Assembly (NCBI RefSeq): GCF_007655135.1
Contig: NC_045128.1
Coordinates: forward strand, 11,594,001-11,658,000
Length of the DNA stretch: 64,000 bases
Source: Punica granatum
Lineage: Eukaryota; Streptophyta; Magnoliopsida; Myrtales; Lythraceae
Reading direction: 5' to 3'
Position 1 is the first letter of the stretch. Every line of letters starts with the position of its first letter. Positions 11,340 to 23,840 of the stretch are shown piece by piece. The notes below the pieces were generated by a model, which searched no databases, was not told where the DNA came from, and saw nothing but the letters and a program-made list of their open reading frames with translations. The position numbers and the translations under genes are program-made.

Positions 11340-14300
11340 AAGTTGTATCCCGACTATTAAATAGGGATAGAACCGTAATTTTTTTATATTTGAAATAAAT
11401 ATTAAAGATTTTCTACATTTGAAATAAAAATTAAAGTCATATTCTTCCTTCTTGATTAGTTTCCTACCAACATTAAAATGTTCCTTTTCATTCCCATTTA
11501 TACCGTCTAAATTCACCATTATAATTAATTAATAACCATTTATACCATCTCATTTACAACCATTAAATATAGTAATTAATATATAAAATGCAACAGAAAT
11601 ATTGTAACAGATGGTAATTAGTGAGGATCTTTCTATATATATACAGAGATAGAGAGCTTGGCCCTTGCATTTCTTTTTCTTCGGTGATAGGCTCTTCCAT
11701 TTGTCTATGCACCTTATTTCGGAATTTTGTCATGAAGATTTTGTTCAAGTAGAAACACATGTTTTTTTTGGGGTGAAATACAGGGTGGAAGCTCGGAGGT
11801 ATAAAGATAATCTCCTCTATGCTTTCAGTGAGGAAAATTCCGTCTTTTCTTATGAGAATTTTTGAATCAATCTTTATGAGTTGAATTTCTCATTGTTTCA
11901 AAATTATCTTTTTGTTTTCGTTTCCTTTTTGTTTTGGCCTTGGACCTGGTACTCTATCTTTTAGTTAATCTGCATTACACTATAATTATATTTGATTAAC
12001 TCTTTGATATGCCAAAGTACGTACAAAGCTGTCATCATACCCATAGCTGCTCAACTAAAGCTACATAGGGTGTTGCTCAACTAAACTAAAAGATATGGCA
12101 GTAATAGTAAAAAATATTAGATTAGTAATTACTTTCCCATCAATGAGATTCGTTCAGTTTACACCAAAAAAAAAGTGATCCCTTCATATATATATATATA
12201 TACACATATATATACATACATATTATATTCATTATTTTCTTGAGTTGTTGGTTATAATTTTCTCTACCTTTGCCTCTTTAAGGTTTTGTTCAGGTAAAGT
12301 GTGATCTTGATTATTCTTATGATTTTCTTAAATTGAGTAAACGATCTACTCTCGGTCCTTTTAGCTATCAATTTCGTAGTTTTATTTCATGTAATTTTTG
12401 TGTATTTCGCTTCTAACCACTTTAAAATTTGTTAACTTCTAATTTGACGTATTTCTTGAGACAACCATCGTTAAAATATCTTGAAAATATAGCTCACTCG
12501 CCAGAGAGAAAATTTCAGTTAGCATTGTAATCTTTACATTTTAATTGTATAAATTTTGCTATAGGTTCCTTAAGACACAAAAGCCCATCATTATGCCAAA
12601 TCTATAAGATAAGTAAATAACATGACAAATCCTATAAGAGAGTAAATTGAAAAAAGAAATTAATGTAGGGCAGCTACTAAGCTAGGTTTATGTAACACTT
12701 TCAAGCAAAAAATATCAATAGCAAAATATATATATATATATTTTCTCAATGCTAACAATCTATATCTATCAAGTACACTTTTATTTTTTTCCAATTAAGT
12801 TTACTTTTTGTGGTCAGCGAGTTTAAAAAGCAATGGTTGTAGCTATATACGTCAACTAAATTTAAAGAATGAATTCTACAGAAAAAATTTGAAATTCATA
12901 TATCGATTGTACTAGCCTTTAATTGAATCTTTCTATCTATATATATAAACTTGACAACAAACGCAATAAATGGGGTGAAATTGTAAATGCTTCCACAATA
13001 ATTTCAATTTTGAAAATATGATTTAATTCTAGCCCTTTCAATTAAAATTTACTTTCAACTCTTCGATGGACCTTTTTTTATTCTACCCCTTCAGTTAAAA
13101 TTTATTTTCATCTCTTTAATGGACCATTTTTACCATTAAGACGTAATTTAAATATTAAAATAAAAAAAGCTTTTATAATCTAAAAATGTTTTTCTCTTAA
13201 TTATTAACTATTTTATTTGCAACTCACGTGTATATATAGATTCATATACCCTGTTCTCCCAAATTAATTAGAATTTCAAGTAGTTTCATTAATTTCATTT
13301 GAGTAAGAGATTTTAAAATAGTAAACATGATAAAGTTATCCGCTAAAAGAATTTGATAAAGTTAGTGTTTCCTTTTTATTTCCCTATATCAAGCTATTAA
13401 TGTTCACTTTAAGAATTGGTGATCACAAGAATTATTATAATTAATTATTCCCTAAACTCACTATATATAATCTCTCAATATTAAAGCCATCAAAAAGAGT
13501 AATAGTAATTAGTATTAGGATGTAACATAAATTATAACAATAAATAGTAATTACTACCAGTGAGGATTTTGCTTTTGCATTTCTCTATGCACCTTACTTC
13601 GGAATTTTATTCATGGAGTTTCTATTCAAGTATTATACATAGGTATTGTTCTAATTTTTTTATTTTATTTCATGAATTGCTTTATTTTTTTTAGTTAGAA
13701 ACCCTTCTTTTTTACCAGAATTTTGGGGAAAAAAATGGAAAATTTTTATCTTTTCTTTTTATTTTGGCTTTGGCTATGACGTGAAACTCTATTTGTGTGT
13801 AATTTACTTCACATGATTTGGTTGCTGGTCTAATTTAAATACAAAGCTGATGCTACATAAACCTGTTTAATCAGATCTGCAAAATATGGCAGTAATATTA
13901 ATAGAAAAATGGTAATTCCTTTTTATCTGTGATTCCGTGATATATATAATAGTTGTTTCCTTGAGTTCTTATGCTTTTCTTTAAGTCCAAGTTTGATGGC
14001 TTTTTATGATTTGCTCATTTTCATCAACGATCTTTCTTTTGCTAATTTTTTTAGTTTTTATTTTAAATAATTTTTATGTATTTTCCGAAATTAATTTCAT
14101 ATATAAAAATAAAATGTAAGAAAAATGGACATTGTAAAAATCAAAACTTTTAGAGTCAATTGTTCATGAATAATTAAATTTTCATATTAGTAATTTAATA
14201 TCAATTTGGAAATTTAAGCAAATTCATATTGATTTATGAGGCTGTTATGTTTCTTCCTTTGGTTAGATTACTAATGGTTACATAATATTTTTTTGGCAAT

Positions 14301-17300
14301 AATATCCCATAAATCTACTATTTAATTCCTGTTTTGTTATAAAATAGGCTTAAGAATTTCATAAATTTATTACTTTTTATAATTAAAATTGTGGTCTCTT
14401 AAAGTTATTTAAAAAATTGCATTCAATTTCACCACTGAAAAAAATGCATTCAATTTCTGAAAGTTACGTATTAATAAAAAAAGAATTACATATAATTTTT
14501 TATTAAACAGAGTTCAAGTATTAAATATTGTCAAAAGAGGAAAAGAAATTTGTTGTAAAGTTTTTGAAATGTTTTATCTATTTTATTTTTAATAAGACCA
14601 AAAAATTTATGTGCATTATTTATAGTATGGATATATAGTATTTATTTCGAAATCTTCAAGTACTAATTATTTAAACTTAAAAAATGTAATAGTTTGAAAT
14701 GTTTTCTTATTACCAATGATTATTTTCTCCATTCATATATGAAATTACAACCCACCTTGAATTGTCCCTAATTTCCATGATAATCTCAAACTTTCTAAAA
14801 ATATCCCAATAACTTAAAAGAATTGTCGCCAAAAACCCAAAAATAATAATAAGTATATCTACCACAGTTAATATTCTCATAGCTAAAATATATAATATGT
14901 ATAATGCATTTAATGTCCTTGTAGTCTAACTGCGAATTTTCTTATGTTGTGTTTGGATAGGAAGGAAATGGAGGGAAAGGATAGGGAGGGGAGGGGGCCT
15001 TTGTATTCCTTTCCCTCCATTTCAAACAAAGGATTAGGGTGTGTTTGTTTTTTGAAAATTTTTGAACTCAACTCAACTCAACTCCACTTATCTTCAATTC
15101 AACATCACAATCATTATTTTTTTTCATTTTTTTAATTTTTTTAACCATTCAATTCATTTTTTAATATTAAATTCTCTCAACTATTCATTACTTTTTCACA
15201 ATTCAACAACACAATAATTACTTAATCATTACTTTCTCTCAATTATTTATTACTTTTTCACACTTTTTCTCATAATTCAACAATACAATCATTACAAACC
15301 AATTAAAACCAAAACTCAACTCCACTCAACTCTAAATCCAAACGCACTCTTAATGTCTATAGATCTGGGTTAAATTATTAAAAAAAGAAAAATACATTGA
15401 TGAATGATAAAACAGATTATTAAACTTTTAGTTGTTACTCAAAATGAGAAAGTATGCTCTTAACTCACTGTAATTATAGAGAAGAAAGTCCACTTACCAC
15501 ATAGAAGGCGCCGAGCAGTATGAGCAAAAAGACACCGATGATGGATGCTTCTAAAGGGAGAACCTGAAGCCTCCTTCCAGCTCGGGGCTGCACAGACGAC
15601 TGATCAACCTGCTCTTTCTCCTTTTCTCTCTCTTTCTCCTTCTTCTTGCTCTTTTTAGATGTCCTTTCCTTTGCTGTCTCCTCACTTTTATCAGGCTTCA
15701 GTGCATTGCTTTGTGCAGAAGTGCTATCAGGACTAGCATCCCCTGCCTTGTTGGGCAAAAGATATTGTGCGGTTTAGTCCCCAGTTGGATAAAATGACAT
15801 ATGGTTATAAAGAACTAAGAACTGAAAGGAAGGGAAAAAAACACAAAAGTAGTAAAAGAAAAAACACTCACAGCAGCTTGGGAATTAACAGAGGAGTATC
15901 CTAGTAACTGGAACTTGATTGAACCCGTGAGAGTATCAAAAGCTTCCGAAAGTGCTATTCCAGACATAATACAAGCTGCTGGAGCAAGCACAAGCATAAG
16001 GCGAACCTGCAATTAGAGTCAAAGACGATCATTCAAAGAAACTTGGAAGAAGAAAAGTACACCTTAATATGGTTTTGGCATTCTTACCATCACTCCAGAG
16101 AAGTATACTGATGTTACAATATAGAGAACCACAAAGGAGCTTGCATCAGATAAGGGGAGAAAACATGCCTGCTCAATAAATGCAGCATTAGTTGCAAGTA
16201 CAGTAATCTTAAGAGCTAGACATATACAAATCAACCATGAGAATAATCAAACTTACAATAATGCCAGCCGGAACCAAGAAAGCCAACACATTAATGTCCA
16301 TAAAGTAAGACGGCCATGTGGGTGGCTGATGTTCACTAACACTAGCAATAATAGGTATATACTTGCTAGCATAAGTTCTGTCAAATCAAAAAAGGATAAA
16401 TTAGTAAAAGCCTTAGAATATCCAGGAACAAATCAGAATACCACTCTCTGGTGCTCTTCAAGCAAAGGAGACAAAAGAGCATTTAAAATTATGGGATGAC
16501 ATTGATATGAGAGAGAATGTTGATCACTTACGGATCAAGCAAACTCAAACTTCGACCACTCCATCCCTTGGTTGGACTAGAAGCAACCACTGCTATGAGG
16601 ATGGCTATCACAGCACAGCACACTGCACTGCAAAACCAATAGAAGGAAAACAAGGGACATCAGCTTTATTACATGATTCATAATCAGAGGATGTGTTACC
16701 AACTGAAGTTTGGAGAGCACCAAAAATGCGAAGAAGATATAACATAGATGGAGATGAAGGAAACTCACATGCCAACGGAGAGCACAAGTGTAACAGCTAC
16801 TTTGAACATTCGAGGGGAGAGTATCCCTTTAATATAATACACCAGAGCAACTACATGAATGATGATGAAAACCTGCATTTGAAAATCGGCAATAAGGGCT
16901 CACCACTTTGAAAACACAAGTAATATGAAGCGGATTGAGTACATAAAAAGAAAGTTCTTTTAAGGGTATTTAAGCAGGAGTATCAACTAAGTTCTATAAT
17001 AATGATAGTGATATTGCTTAACATAACATATCAAACTGTACTAACTAACATGGTTAAGTGTGAAAACAGATCGTTTAGCATTTGATACAAACACAGGTCC
17101 ATGATACCAATACATGATATATAAAACAAAGACTAATTATACTAAAATAGTGAAGGATGGGGAACACTTGATCGAATTTCCTGTTCGGAGATAAGATCCT
17201 CACATGAAAACTCTTTTGCCTCAGAGTGATCATTTTCTTCAGAAATTATTAATCTTCAGATTGAGTTAAACATGTAACCACATTTACAAAATTAAGCTAC

Positions 17301-20300
17301 ATGATAGGGTTCATAATGGATGCCCTTAGCAGGAAACTATCCAGTAAAGTGATGAAGGATGACAGTCTGCAGATGTTTCTACAGATTATTCTTATAAGAC
17401 TAATGAAAAAGACATTAATTAAAAGGGTAATTATTAAAATCAACACCAAGCAGGAGAACCTCACCAGAAATGATGCAAAATGCTCTGATGTCATGACTGC
17501 ATTGAACCCCACAACAGGCACCAATGCAGCCAATAATGTGCCCAACACAACCTGCATTTGAATTTTGCCAAGCTATAAGCAACTAAAACTAAGAGCCTAA
17601 TTTGTGAAAATGAACTTTGTTGAAGAACACTCAGTGGAAATTGAACTTTTTGCCTATGTAATGTAATATGCAAACAGAACTAGAATCATTTAATATCTGT
17701 CGTAACAGACTAACAGTCATTAGGCCCTTATTTCTTTCAAGCCATAAAGCACATCTTAAACTTCTAAAACGACATGCAAATTTTTAAAATCATCCCCTTA
17801 CAGTGGCCAAACCCTACTTGGAAACTCCATCTTCAGACCATTGATCTAAGAGCCTACATATAATAAGAATTTGAGGAAAATGGCTTACAAGGGGAGCATA
17901 AGCGATATAGAGTCGAGATGAATAACGGCCAGTCACAATGCACAGTAGCACATGCATGGGAATCAGGTTGATAATGAAGGTGTATCCTCCCCATGAACAA
18001 ACCTAGCAAAGAAAAAATAATAATATATGTCTGAGGAGATAAATTCCACACAAGAGGACACGATTCCTACCAAATCCATATGATAACAGATACGACAGAG
18101 AATGGATGGGTACCATGTAGAAATAGGATATGGCATTGAAAGTGGCATAGAAGAGGGATCCTGTATTTAGTGTCTGCAAGAACAATATAAAGATGTAAGA
18201 AAACAGGTGCAAGTGTACAAGTACAATGAAATGAATATTTAAAACTCCAAATAAAAAAAAAATGCAATGTTAACTTTATGAGTATGTTTTTGTTGAAATC
18301 ACCCATATCTGACCTTAATATAAAGATAGAACGTGAAGATCAATGCAAATATAGCTACAGCTTCATTGTCATAGCTTCCAGCGACAGATCGAGATATATA
18401 TGATGGGACCTGCAATAAAGACCATTCCAACGGGAATTCTGTCATCAAAGAGACATGGCAAGCATATGCAGTGTCATCTTGAACATGTACACCGAAAGGC
18501 TGCAGATACCATATCATCGACACTCAAAATTATCTCAAAAAGAAAATCAAATATGAGTTAGTTGTAGGATTAAGTTAGAAATCATTTGTATTCGGACTCG
18601 CAACCTTCTTACTATCACTAAGTTGGGAAAGTGTACTACACTTCTCACTTCTAGAAAGGAGGATTGTCACAAGAATATCACAGAATGGAGTATAAATTCG
18701 TCAATTCAAACAATTCAAATGCTATGTAATGATAAATAGGTGGTGGATATAACTTCTAGCCTTAGAAGTACTTCACAAATTATATCTGTCATCAAAACTA
18801 AGAAAGCAAGGGGCACTTTTCTTAAGCTTAGACCTTAAGAGAGACCACATTTTGACAATTTTGAAATCCTTGATCACTTCCTGCTTACTCATGCATTAAG
18901 AGTCATACATGCTTACAAAGAGAACGCATTAATGGTCAAGTTTGCCTTCAATGTCTTAAGCATATGATTGGCTCAGCTCTACTACTAGCTTAAGATGTAA
19001 TTTCATAAAAACAAAAGGCGATGCATTTCAGCAATGCGGTTCAACTTACCATTCCTAGCAGTGCTGCAGCCGCTAATCCTGCACCAGGACCCTTAACTTC
19101 CTGAGATAGTACAGCCAAACATCATCAGCATATTGGAGTTTATAGTCAAATAACAAGAAAATAAACAGAAAAATGATAGATGTATTATAGGAATATTACC
19201 AACCTTAGTTAAAAAGTAAGTTGCCCATGAAGCAAAAGCAGAGAATGTTGGTGCCGTAAATACACATACAGTTTCCACCGAAAGAGGAATATTCAAGGAA
19301 TTTAGCACCCTGAGATGAAGTAGATTTATTAAAACAGGCATCAGTTGTTTGACCATTTTCATTTTACAGCTAGAAAATGCAGACAGCAACCTCTTTCTTC
19401 TCACCCACTTAGCTGAATATAAGCGAAATATTTATACCACAAGGCCAATGTTTAAACCTTCTCTCTTATTGTTTAATAAAATCTCAAAACATTTAAAGAA
19501 AGCCACAACAGCAGAAAAGAAAGGCAATGTTCTAAGAGCTACACGACTAAAATAGAATCTGAAGAACCCACCACCATAGAGTGCCAGCAGTTAATGTCAA
19601 TCCAGGGTAAACAGTTCCTCCAATCACACGACCAAGTGGGTACCTTAGGTAGCAAAAGAACACCTTTAGGATGTCAAACAAAACATCCACGAAATGAGTA
19701 ACAACATTGCACAAAACTGCCACTAAAGAAAGAAATTACCATGTCCGATCATCAAACCAATTCCAAAAGTCATATATTCCATTCTTCGTCAGAAACTGAA
19801 AACAGCAGACATTCAGATCACTATCCAGCTCTCAGTAATGCAACAAACTAACAGAATGGAAAATGAACACGCAGGTTCGGAAAGCTAGCAAATATAGCTT
19901 TACTTCATGTGCTCATACCTGAGTCACTCGGTAGTTGAAGTAAGGATCAAACTCGTGGATGACGCTCTCATACTTGATGACCTGTTGATACATTCAATCA
20001 ACACATAAAATGAGATTGCAGCAACTTACCGATACAAGTCAACTGCGAGTCAAAAACAGAAATTTGAACAATCTTCATCATATATGTTCCAAATAGAAAA
20101 ACTTTTCAAGTATATCATAGCCATTGCCCGTGGTTTAACTCCTTATGTCTTCGGAAAAGAAAGCAAATGAAGATTGCGAGTCGCAATTGAACCTAATGTC
20201 ACATTGTTGTTGAAAATCTCGATTCTTTTCACGACCACGGATCCATAAAAAGCTCTAAAACTATCTATAATGAACCCAGAAGAGACATTCCGATGAGAAA

Positions 20301-20554
20301 CTATCATACTGATGAACGTACAAGACGTTTGGACTGAAGAAGAGTATATTGGAAACCGAAAACAGTGAGGAAGAGATCACGACTGAGAGGGTCAGATCGT
20401 GAAATTTGATAAAGGCAGGGGAGATCACAGCACTTACGGAGAAGAGACGGATCGAGAAAGCGAGAACGCCAATCAGGAGGAGGATGAAGAAAGCGAGGAC
20501 ATTCCCGAAGGCGTGCCTGACAGTTCTCTCACCAGCGGTCTCAGAGGCCGACAT
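9084..20554 (-). CDS. STT3A: Oligosaccharyltransferase catalytic subunit STT3A, 23 exons
   Basis: The catalytic subunit of the ER oligosaccharyltransferase, which moves the lipid-linked glycan onto Asn-X-Ser/Thr. Exons, high to low: 20554-20438, 19981-19919, 19795-19740, 19643-19572, 19309-19204, 19100-19050, 18409-18314, 18173-18114, 18002-17889, 17551-17465, 16872-16769, 16627-16532, 16377-16257, 16168-16088, 16006-15872, 15746-15498, 11000-10854, 10753-10567, 10491-10394, 9808-9729, 9624-9537, 9315-9226, 9146-9084. These sum to 2361 nt, or 786 residues, close to Arabidopsis STT3A (about 779). All junctions are GT-AG with matching phase. Motifs: first acidic loop EFDPYFNYR near residue 51, SVSE at 353-356, catalytic WWDYG at 589-593, an N-glycan sequon region NNTWNNT, a charged Lys/Glu linker in exon 16 and a KKNPWQ tail. 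The protein is multi-pass in the membrane. The start MSASE matches the family better than in-frame upstream ATGs (20812, 20797). The acceptor of exon 16 could be 3 nt further in. Confidence 0.97.
11560..12480. repeat. Diverged intronic duplicate, copy 1
   Basis: Shares an ordered series of blocks with 13490-14110: GTAATTA...GTGAGGATxTT, TCTATGCACCTTAyTTCGG, TTTTGGCyTTGG, ATATGGCAGTAATA, CCTTGAGTT-like and a final T-rich block ending TTTTTxTGTATTT. The order is kept with insertions and deletions, which points to an old duplication or two copies of one mobile element. There is no coding content. Confidence 0.6.
13490..14110. repeat. Diverged intronic duplicate, copy 2
   Basis: The partner of 11560-12480, about 1.9 kb away in the same intron. 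The best-preserved block is TCTATGCACCTTACTTCGG near 13582, followed by the same downstream blocks in the same order. It is shorter than copy 1 through deletions. Confidence 0.6.
14951..15033. repeat. Hairpin MITE fragment abutting the Tourist-like copy
   Basis: Perfect 15-bp inverted arms AAATGGAGGGAAAGG (14966-14980) and CCTTTCCCTCCATTT (15008-15022), with outer GTTTGGA / TCAAACAAA arms also inverted. This is the compact remains of a small terminal-inverted-repeat element. A different MITE begins at its right edge (15037). Confidence 0.6.
15037..15349. mobile_element. Tourist-like MITE, copy 1 (TTA target duplication)
   Basis: Starts GGGTGTGTTTG and ends CAAACGCACTC, an inverted pair, and is flanked on both sides by TTA (15034-15036 and 15350-15352). 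The TTA duplication and ends are those of PIF/Harbinger-type Tourist MITEs. The interior is AT-rich with repeated phrases (AACTCAACTC, CTATTCATTACTTTTTCA, AATTCAACAACACAAT). It lies in STT3A intron 16. Confidence 0.85.
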
Positions 20555-20930
20555 TGACTGCCGAACGCGAGCTCCGGCGGAGGTATTCACGGATTCGGCT
20601 GGTAGGAGAGCAGGGCGGGTGGAGGAGGAAGGCTGCGTTTGTAGCTCTCCGTGGACTGACGAGGAGGAGGAGAAAGAGGAGAAAAGACTTGGCCAGTTCC
20701 ACACTCGGTGTGCTGCGACTGCCCGCAGTGGATAGCTGCCAGTGAGGAAATTACGGGAAAGGGTCGAGATGCCACGTGCGACTATATTGGCTTTCATTTG
20801 ATGACGTGGCAATGGTTGGAAATGTTGCCCTATCCTCCAGCGCGGTCCTGGACTGCAGGTCTTGCTGACTCGGCATGTTGCAAGTGGCTACTCCCAATGC
20901 TCCTGACGTGGACGGGGTACACCCTATAAT
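20555..20930 (-). promoter_or_regulatory. STT3A 5' UTR and promoter with ACGT (UPR-like) sites
   Basis: A GC-rich stretch upstream of the STT3A start. On the minus strand there are three ACGT-core elements: CCACGTG-type at 20771-20778, ATTGCCACGTCATC at 20800-20813 and TCCACGTCA at 20904-20912. The second and third resemble the plant unfolded-protein-response element (P-UPRE, of ATTGG..CCACGTCATC form) bound by bZIP factors, which would fit an ER glycosylation gene. No clear TATA box is seen. The regulatory role is inferred from motif similarity. Confidence 0.5.
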
Positions 20931-20937
20931 ATTTAGA

Positions 20938-20975
20938 GCTAGTTGCCTTGCCCGTTCAATGCACGGGCTATTAAG
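20938..20975 (-). mobile_element. Possible Helitron 3' end (hairpin plus CTAG)
   Basis: On the minus strand the sequence reads AGCCCGTGCATTGAACGGGC, a perfect-stem hairpin, followed after a few bases by CAACTAG. A GC hairpin just before a CTRR end is the Helitron 3' signature. The base after CTAG is C rather than the expected T. A Helitron helicase fragment on the same strand lies about 1.4 kb away. Confidence 0.5.
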
Positions 20976-21485
20976 GGGTATATTTCATGTTCATATACGA
21001 CTTCTCTGAAGTTTTTGGTCAAAGAATTTAATATCAAAGTTCAGATTCGGTGTTGGTAGGATCAGGTCACTGTTTTAGGCGTGCTAAAGAACGTGTTGAA
21101 CTCTCATCATCATCTATACCCATCCACTGATCACATTCACAGGTACACATATTTTGATTTAGGCATGATGCGCTCTGCTTAGACTGTCATTGCTGCTTTA
21201 ATTTACATTTTCATACGTCGAGTTCTTTCTTTATAATTATTTCAATAAACCAAATATGATGTCAACTGAGCAAAAGATTATCTGTGAATGCTACCAATAT
21301 AGGAGGCACGATGAGGGATGTCATGTATATGAATTCTAGGTTTCCTCTAGCTGTTTAGTCAAACAAAATATCCTTCTCTCTTTTCCTATCCAAATCTTTT
21401 ATTATGAGCATGAGCTGCATCCCGGCATAGGACTATGACTGACAATTGGAAAATATTCTTGCATCAGCTGAATCGGCAACTCTTA

Positions 21486-21776
21486 GAGTGAGTTTGGATT
21501 TAGAGTTAAGTTGAGTTGAGTTTTGGTTTTAATTGATTTGTAATGATTATATTATTGAATTATGAAAAAAAATCGTGAAAAAAGTAATAAATAGTGAGAG
21601 AAAGTAATGATTGTGTTGTTGAATTGTGAAAAAGTAATGAATAGTTGAGAGAATTTAATATTAAAAATTGAATTGAATGATAAAAAAATTTAAAAATAAA
21701 AATAAGTAATTATTGTGTTGTTGAATTGAAGATAAGTAGAGTTGAGTTGAAATTTTTTAAAAAAATAAACACACCC
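21486..21776. mobile_element. Tourist-like MITE, copy 2
   Basis: Same family as 15037-15349 in the opposite orientation: begins GAGTGAGTTTGGATTTAGAG and ends AAATAAACACACCC. The interior shares TAATGATTGTGTTGTTGAATTG phrases. It is preceded by TTA (21483-21485); the right flank is TAT, so the duplication is imperfect. Confidence 0.8.
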
Positions 21777-22299
21777 TATCCACTTTGCAGATTGAACATT
21801 TCTTTCTGGAAGAAGTCTTGTTTCGGAATATTCAAGATCAATAGAGAAAACCAGCTCTCTTGTCCCTCTCTCTCTGTTATCATTAAACAAAGAAGAATAT
21901 ATGATTGTGAATTGAAAAGGGCAAGAACCAGACATTATCTTCAGTCTAATTTAAGAATTCTTCTTCTGTCTACACTTGATATGTTATAGGTTGCGTTACT
22001 TGTTTGCACGACATATAGGTCTAGCCTTTCAAAAGTACGTTTTTTTCCTTCAGGTTTTGCTGCAAAATGCTACCGATGTTCTTTGGCCTACATGTGTTAT
22101 AAGCCTATCATCCAATACACACGAAGTCAGCAAAACCTGCGACTGTAGTCTCTAATTCGTGCCTCTATAATCGAGTTTTGATCCGTGCATATGTACTAAG
22201 GGGCTATTATATATTGTTATGATTTGGACAAAGTAAAGAGTAGAAGAAATATACGGCATAGAGAAAAAGTTTATATCTATTATTGTAATACAAAATAAC

Positions 22300-22860
22300 A
22301 TTAATTATGATGAAGTTATGGAAGTTGAGAGAATACTTCGTTATACACAATATTCTTAGTGTAGCTTGTGTATTTCTCATCATTTTCCACAATGAGTATT
22401 TTGAGTGTTTGAGGGGCAATTACCCTTGACAATGCAACATACAATTGTCCATGAGAAAATATAGGTTTTGGCGATTTCAATCCGACAGAATTCAAAGGCT
22501 GACCTTGATTTTTATTTATAGTCATTGCATAGCAAACCTTTATTGGGAATTGTTTCCTCCGCAAAATAAAAGGCCCCTTGGAGTTTTTTGCTATCAAAAC
22601 TATTCGTGGGGGGAGCACTTTTGCACCAATATTGGTTCCATAATTATCTTTGCTTCGATAGGATACATAATTTCTTGATTGGCAATATTCTCTGATGCCT
22701 TGTCGATCTCATATGAGCTTCTGTATTCCCTACTTGTCCCTTGAAGAAGATAAGAAACGTAGTCATTGATTTCATATGCAGTATTATTTAATGGGGTGAG
22801 AATTGCTCTCTCTCTTGGATATTCTTCATCCCGAGTATGATTTTGAAAATTCTAATACGT
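22300..22860 (-). pseudogene. Helitron PIF1-like helicase, C-terminal fragment
   Basis: The minus-strand frame includes FPIKVCYAMTINKNQGQPLN and HGQLYVALSRVIAPQTLKIL, the conserved C-terminal motifs (V and VI region) of the PIF1-type helicase in plant Helitrons. The readable frame runs about 22316-22618, with related sequence to about 22860. The rest of the Rep/helicase protein (normally over 1000 residues) is missing, so this is a relic. Downstream on its strand are a MITE (21486-21776) and a possible Helitron end (20938). Confidence 0.85.
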
Positions 22861-23477
22861 ATTGTTCTCCCCTGATTACTTTTCTCCTAACAAAAATAAA
22901 TCAGAAAAGTTAATAACAGTCGTGAGACTGAAACACAATAATTAATAGATATAGAGGAAGGCATAATCAGCTTCTGATTTTATAGCTAATGAATACAGTA
23001 ATTTCACTTTCCAAAACTTATATAAAGAAAATGAGTTTTCACCCACTTGTTCATGTATTTTATCAATGATGACATCGTAACAACTACATGATCAAGACCG
23101 GTTATTCTTTTCTACAGGGTAGAGCAAGACCGGATATCCTTTTCTGTTGGGTAAATTGTGGGAGATTAACACACATCATCTAATCTTATATAGCCATCGT
23201 GATCACAAGTCTAGAAGCGGTGAGAATCTATCAACAATAAATTAACATGAATTTTAGTGCTTTCATACATTTGTTCATCTCATTTTCTCTGTCTCTTTGA
23301 ATGTTGACCGATTGGAAAGATGCTCGGATTATTGTGAGGCGTTTAGGAAAATGAATCTCCATTGATTCTCTTCATGGAAGGCCGAATGGAGGACCTAGGT
23401 TGAGAGATTTTGGCAGTTGCTTGCTTTGCTCTGTTGCCTTTAAGGTTCTGCCTGTTGGAGAGGATAGAGCAAACTTT

Positions 23478-23840
23478 GGGTTGTTTAGTTTTAGAGTTGA
23501 ATAGAGTTAAGTTTTGATTTAATTGGATTGTAATGATTGTATTGTTGAATTATGAGAAAAAGTTTGAAAAATTAATTAATAGTTGAGAGAAAGTAATAAT
23601 TGTGTTATTAAATTGTGAAAAAAGTAATGAATAGTTAAGAAAAAGTAATGATTGTGTTGTTGAATTGTGAAAAAAGTAATGAATAGTTGAGAGAATTTAG
23701 TATTAAAAACTGAATAAAGTGGTTAAAAAATTGAAGAAAAAAGGGAAAAATAATAATTGTGTTTTTAAATTGAAGATAACTAGAGTTAAGTGAAGTAGCG
23801 TGGAGTAGAGTTAAAAAATAATTGTAAAACCAAACGGGGA
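23478..23840. mobile_element. Tourist-like MITE, copy 3
   Basis: Begins GGGTTGTTTAGTTTTAGAG and ends near AAACCAAACGGGGA; the interior has the repeated TAATGAATAGTTGAGAG and GATTGTGTTGTTGAATTGTG phrases of this family. The orientation is that of copy 2. The target duplication is not clear. The interior is longer than in copies 1 and 2 because the repeated phrase occurs more often. Confidence 0.75.

Larger units (their letters stand above)
11001..15497 (-). other. 4.5-kb intron 16 of STT3A with internal duplication and MITE
   Basis: This intron is far longer than the others in the gene (most are 80-500 bp). It holds TA microsatellites (about 11308-11338, 12187-12203, 12727-12741), two diverged copies of one segment (about 11560-12480 and 13490-14110), a hairpin fragment at 14951-15030 and a Tourist-like MITE at 15037-15349. 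No coding exon is seen: the flanking exons join in phase. Confidence 0.85.

Noticed and set aside
20406..20735. Plus-strand frames opposite STT3A exon 1
   Set aside because: Shadow of the STT3A first exon and its GC-rich leader.
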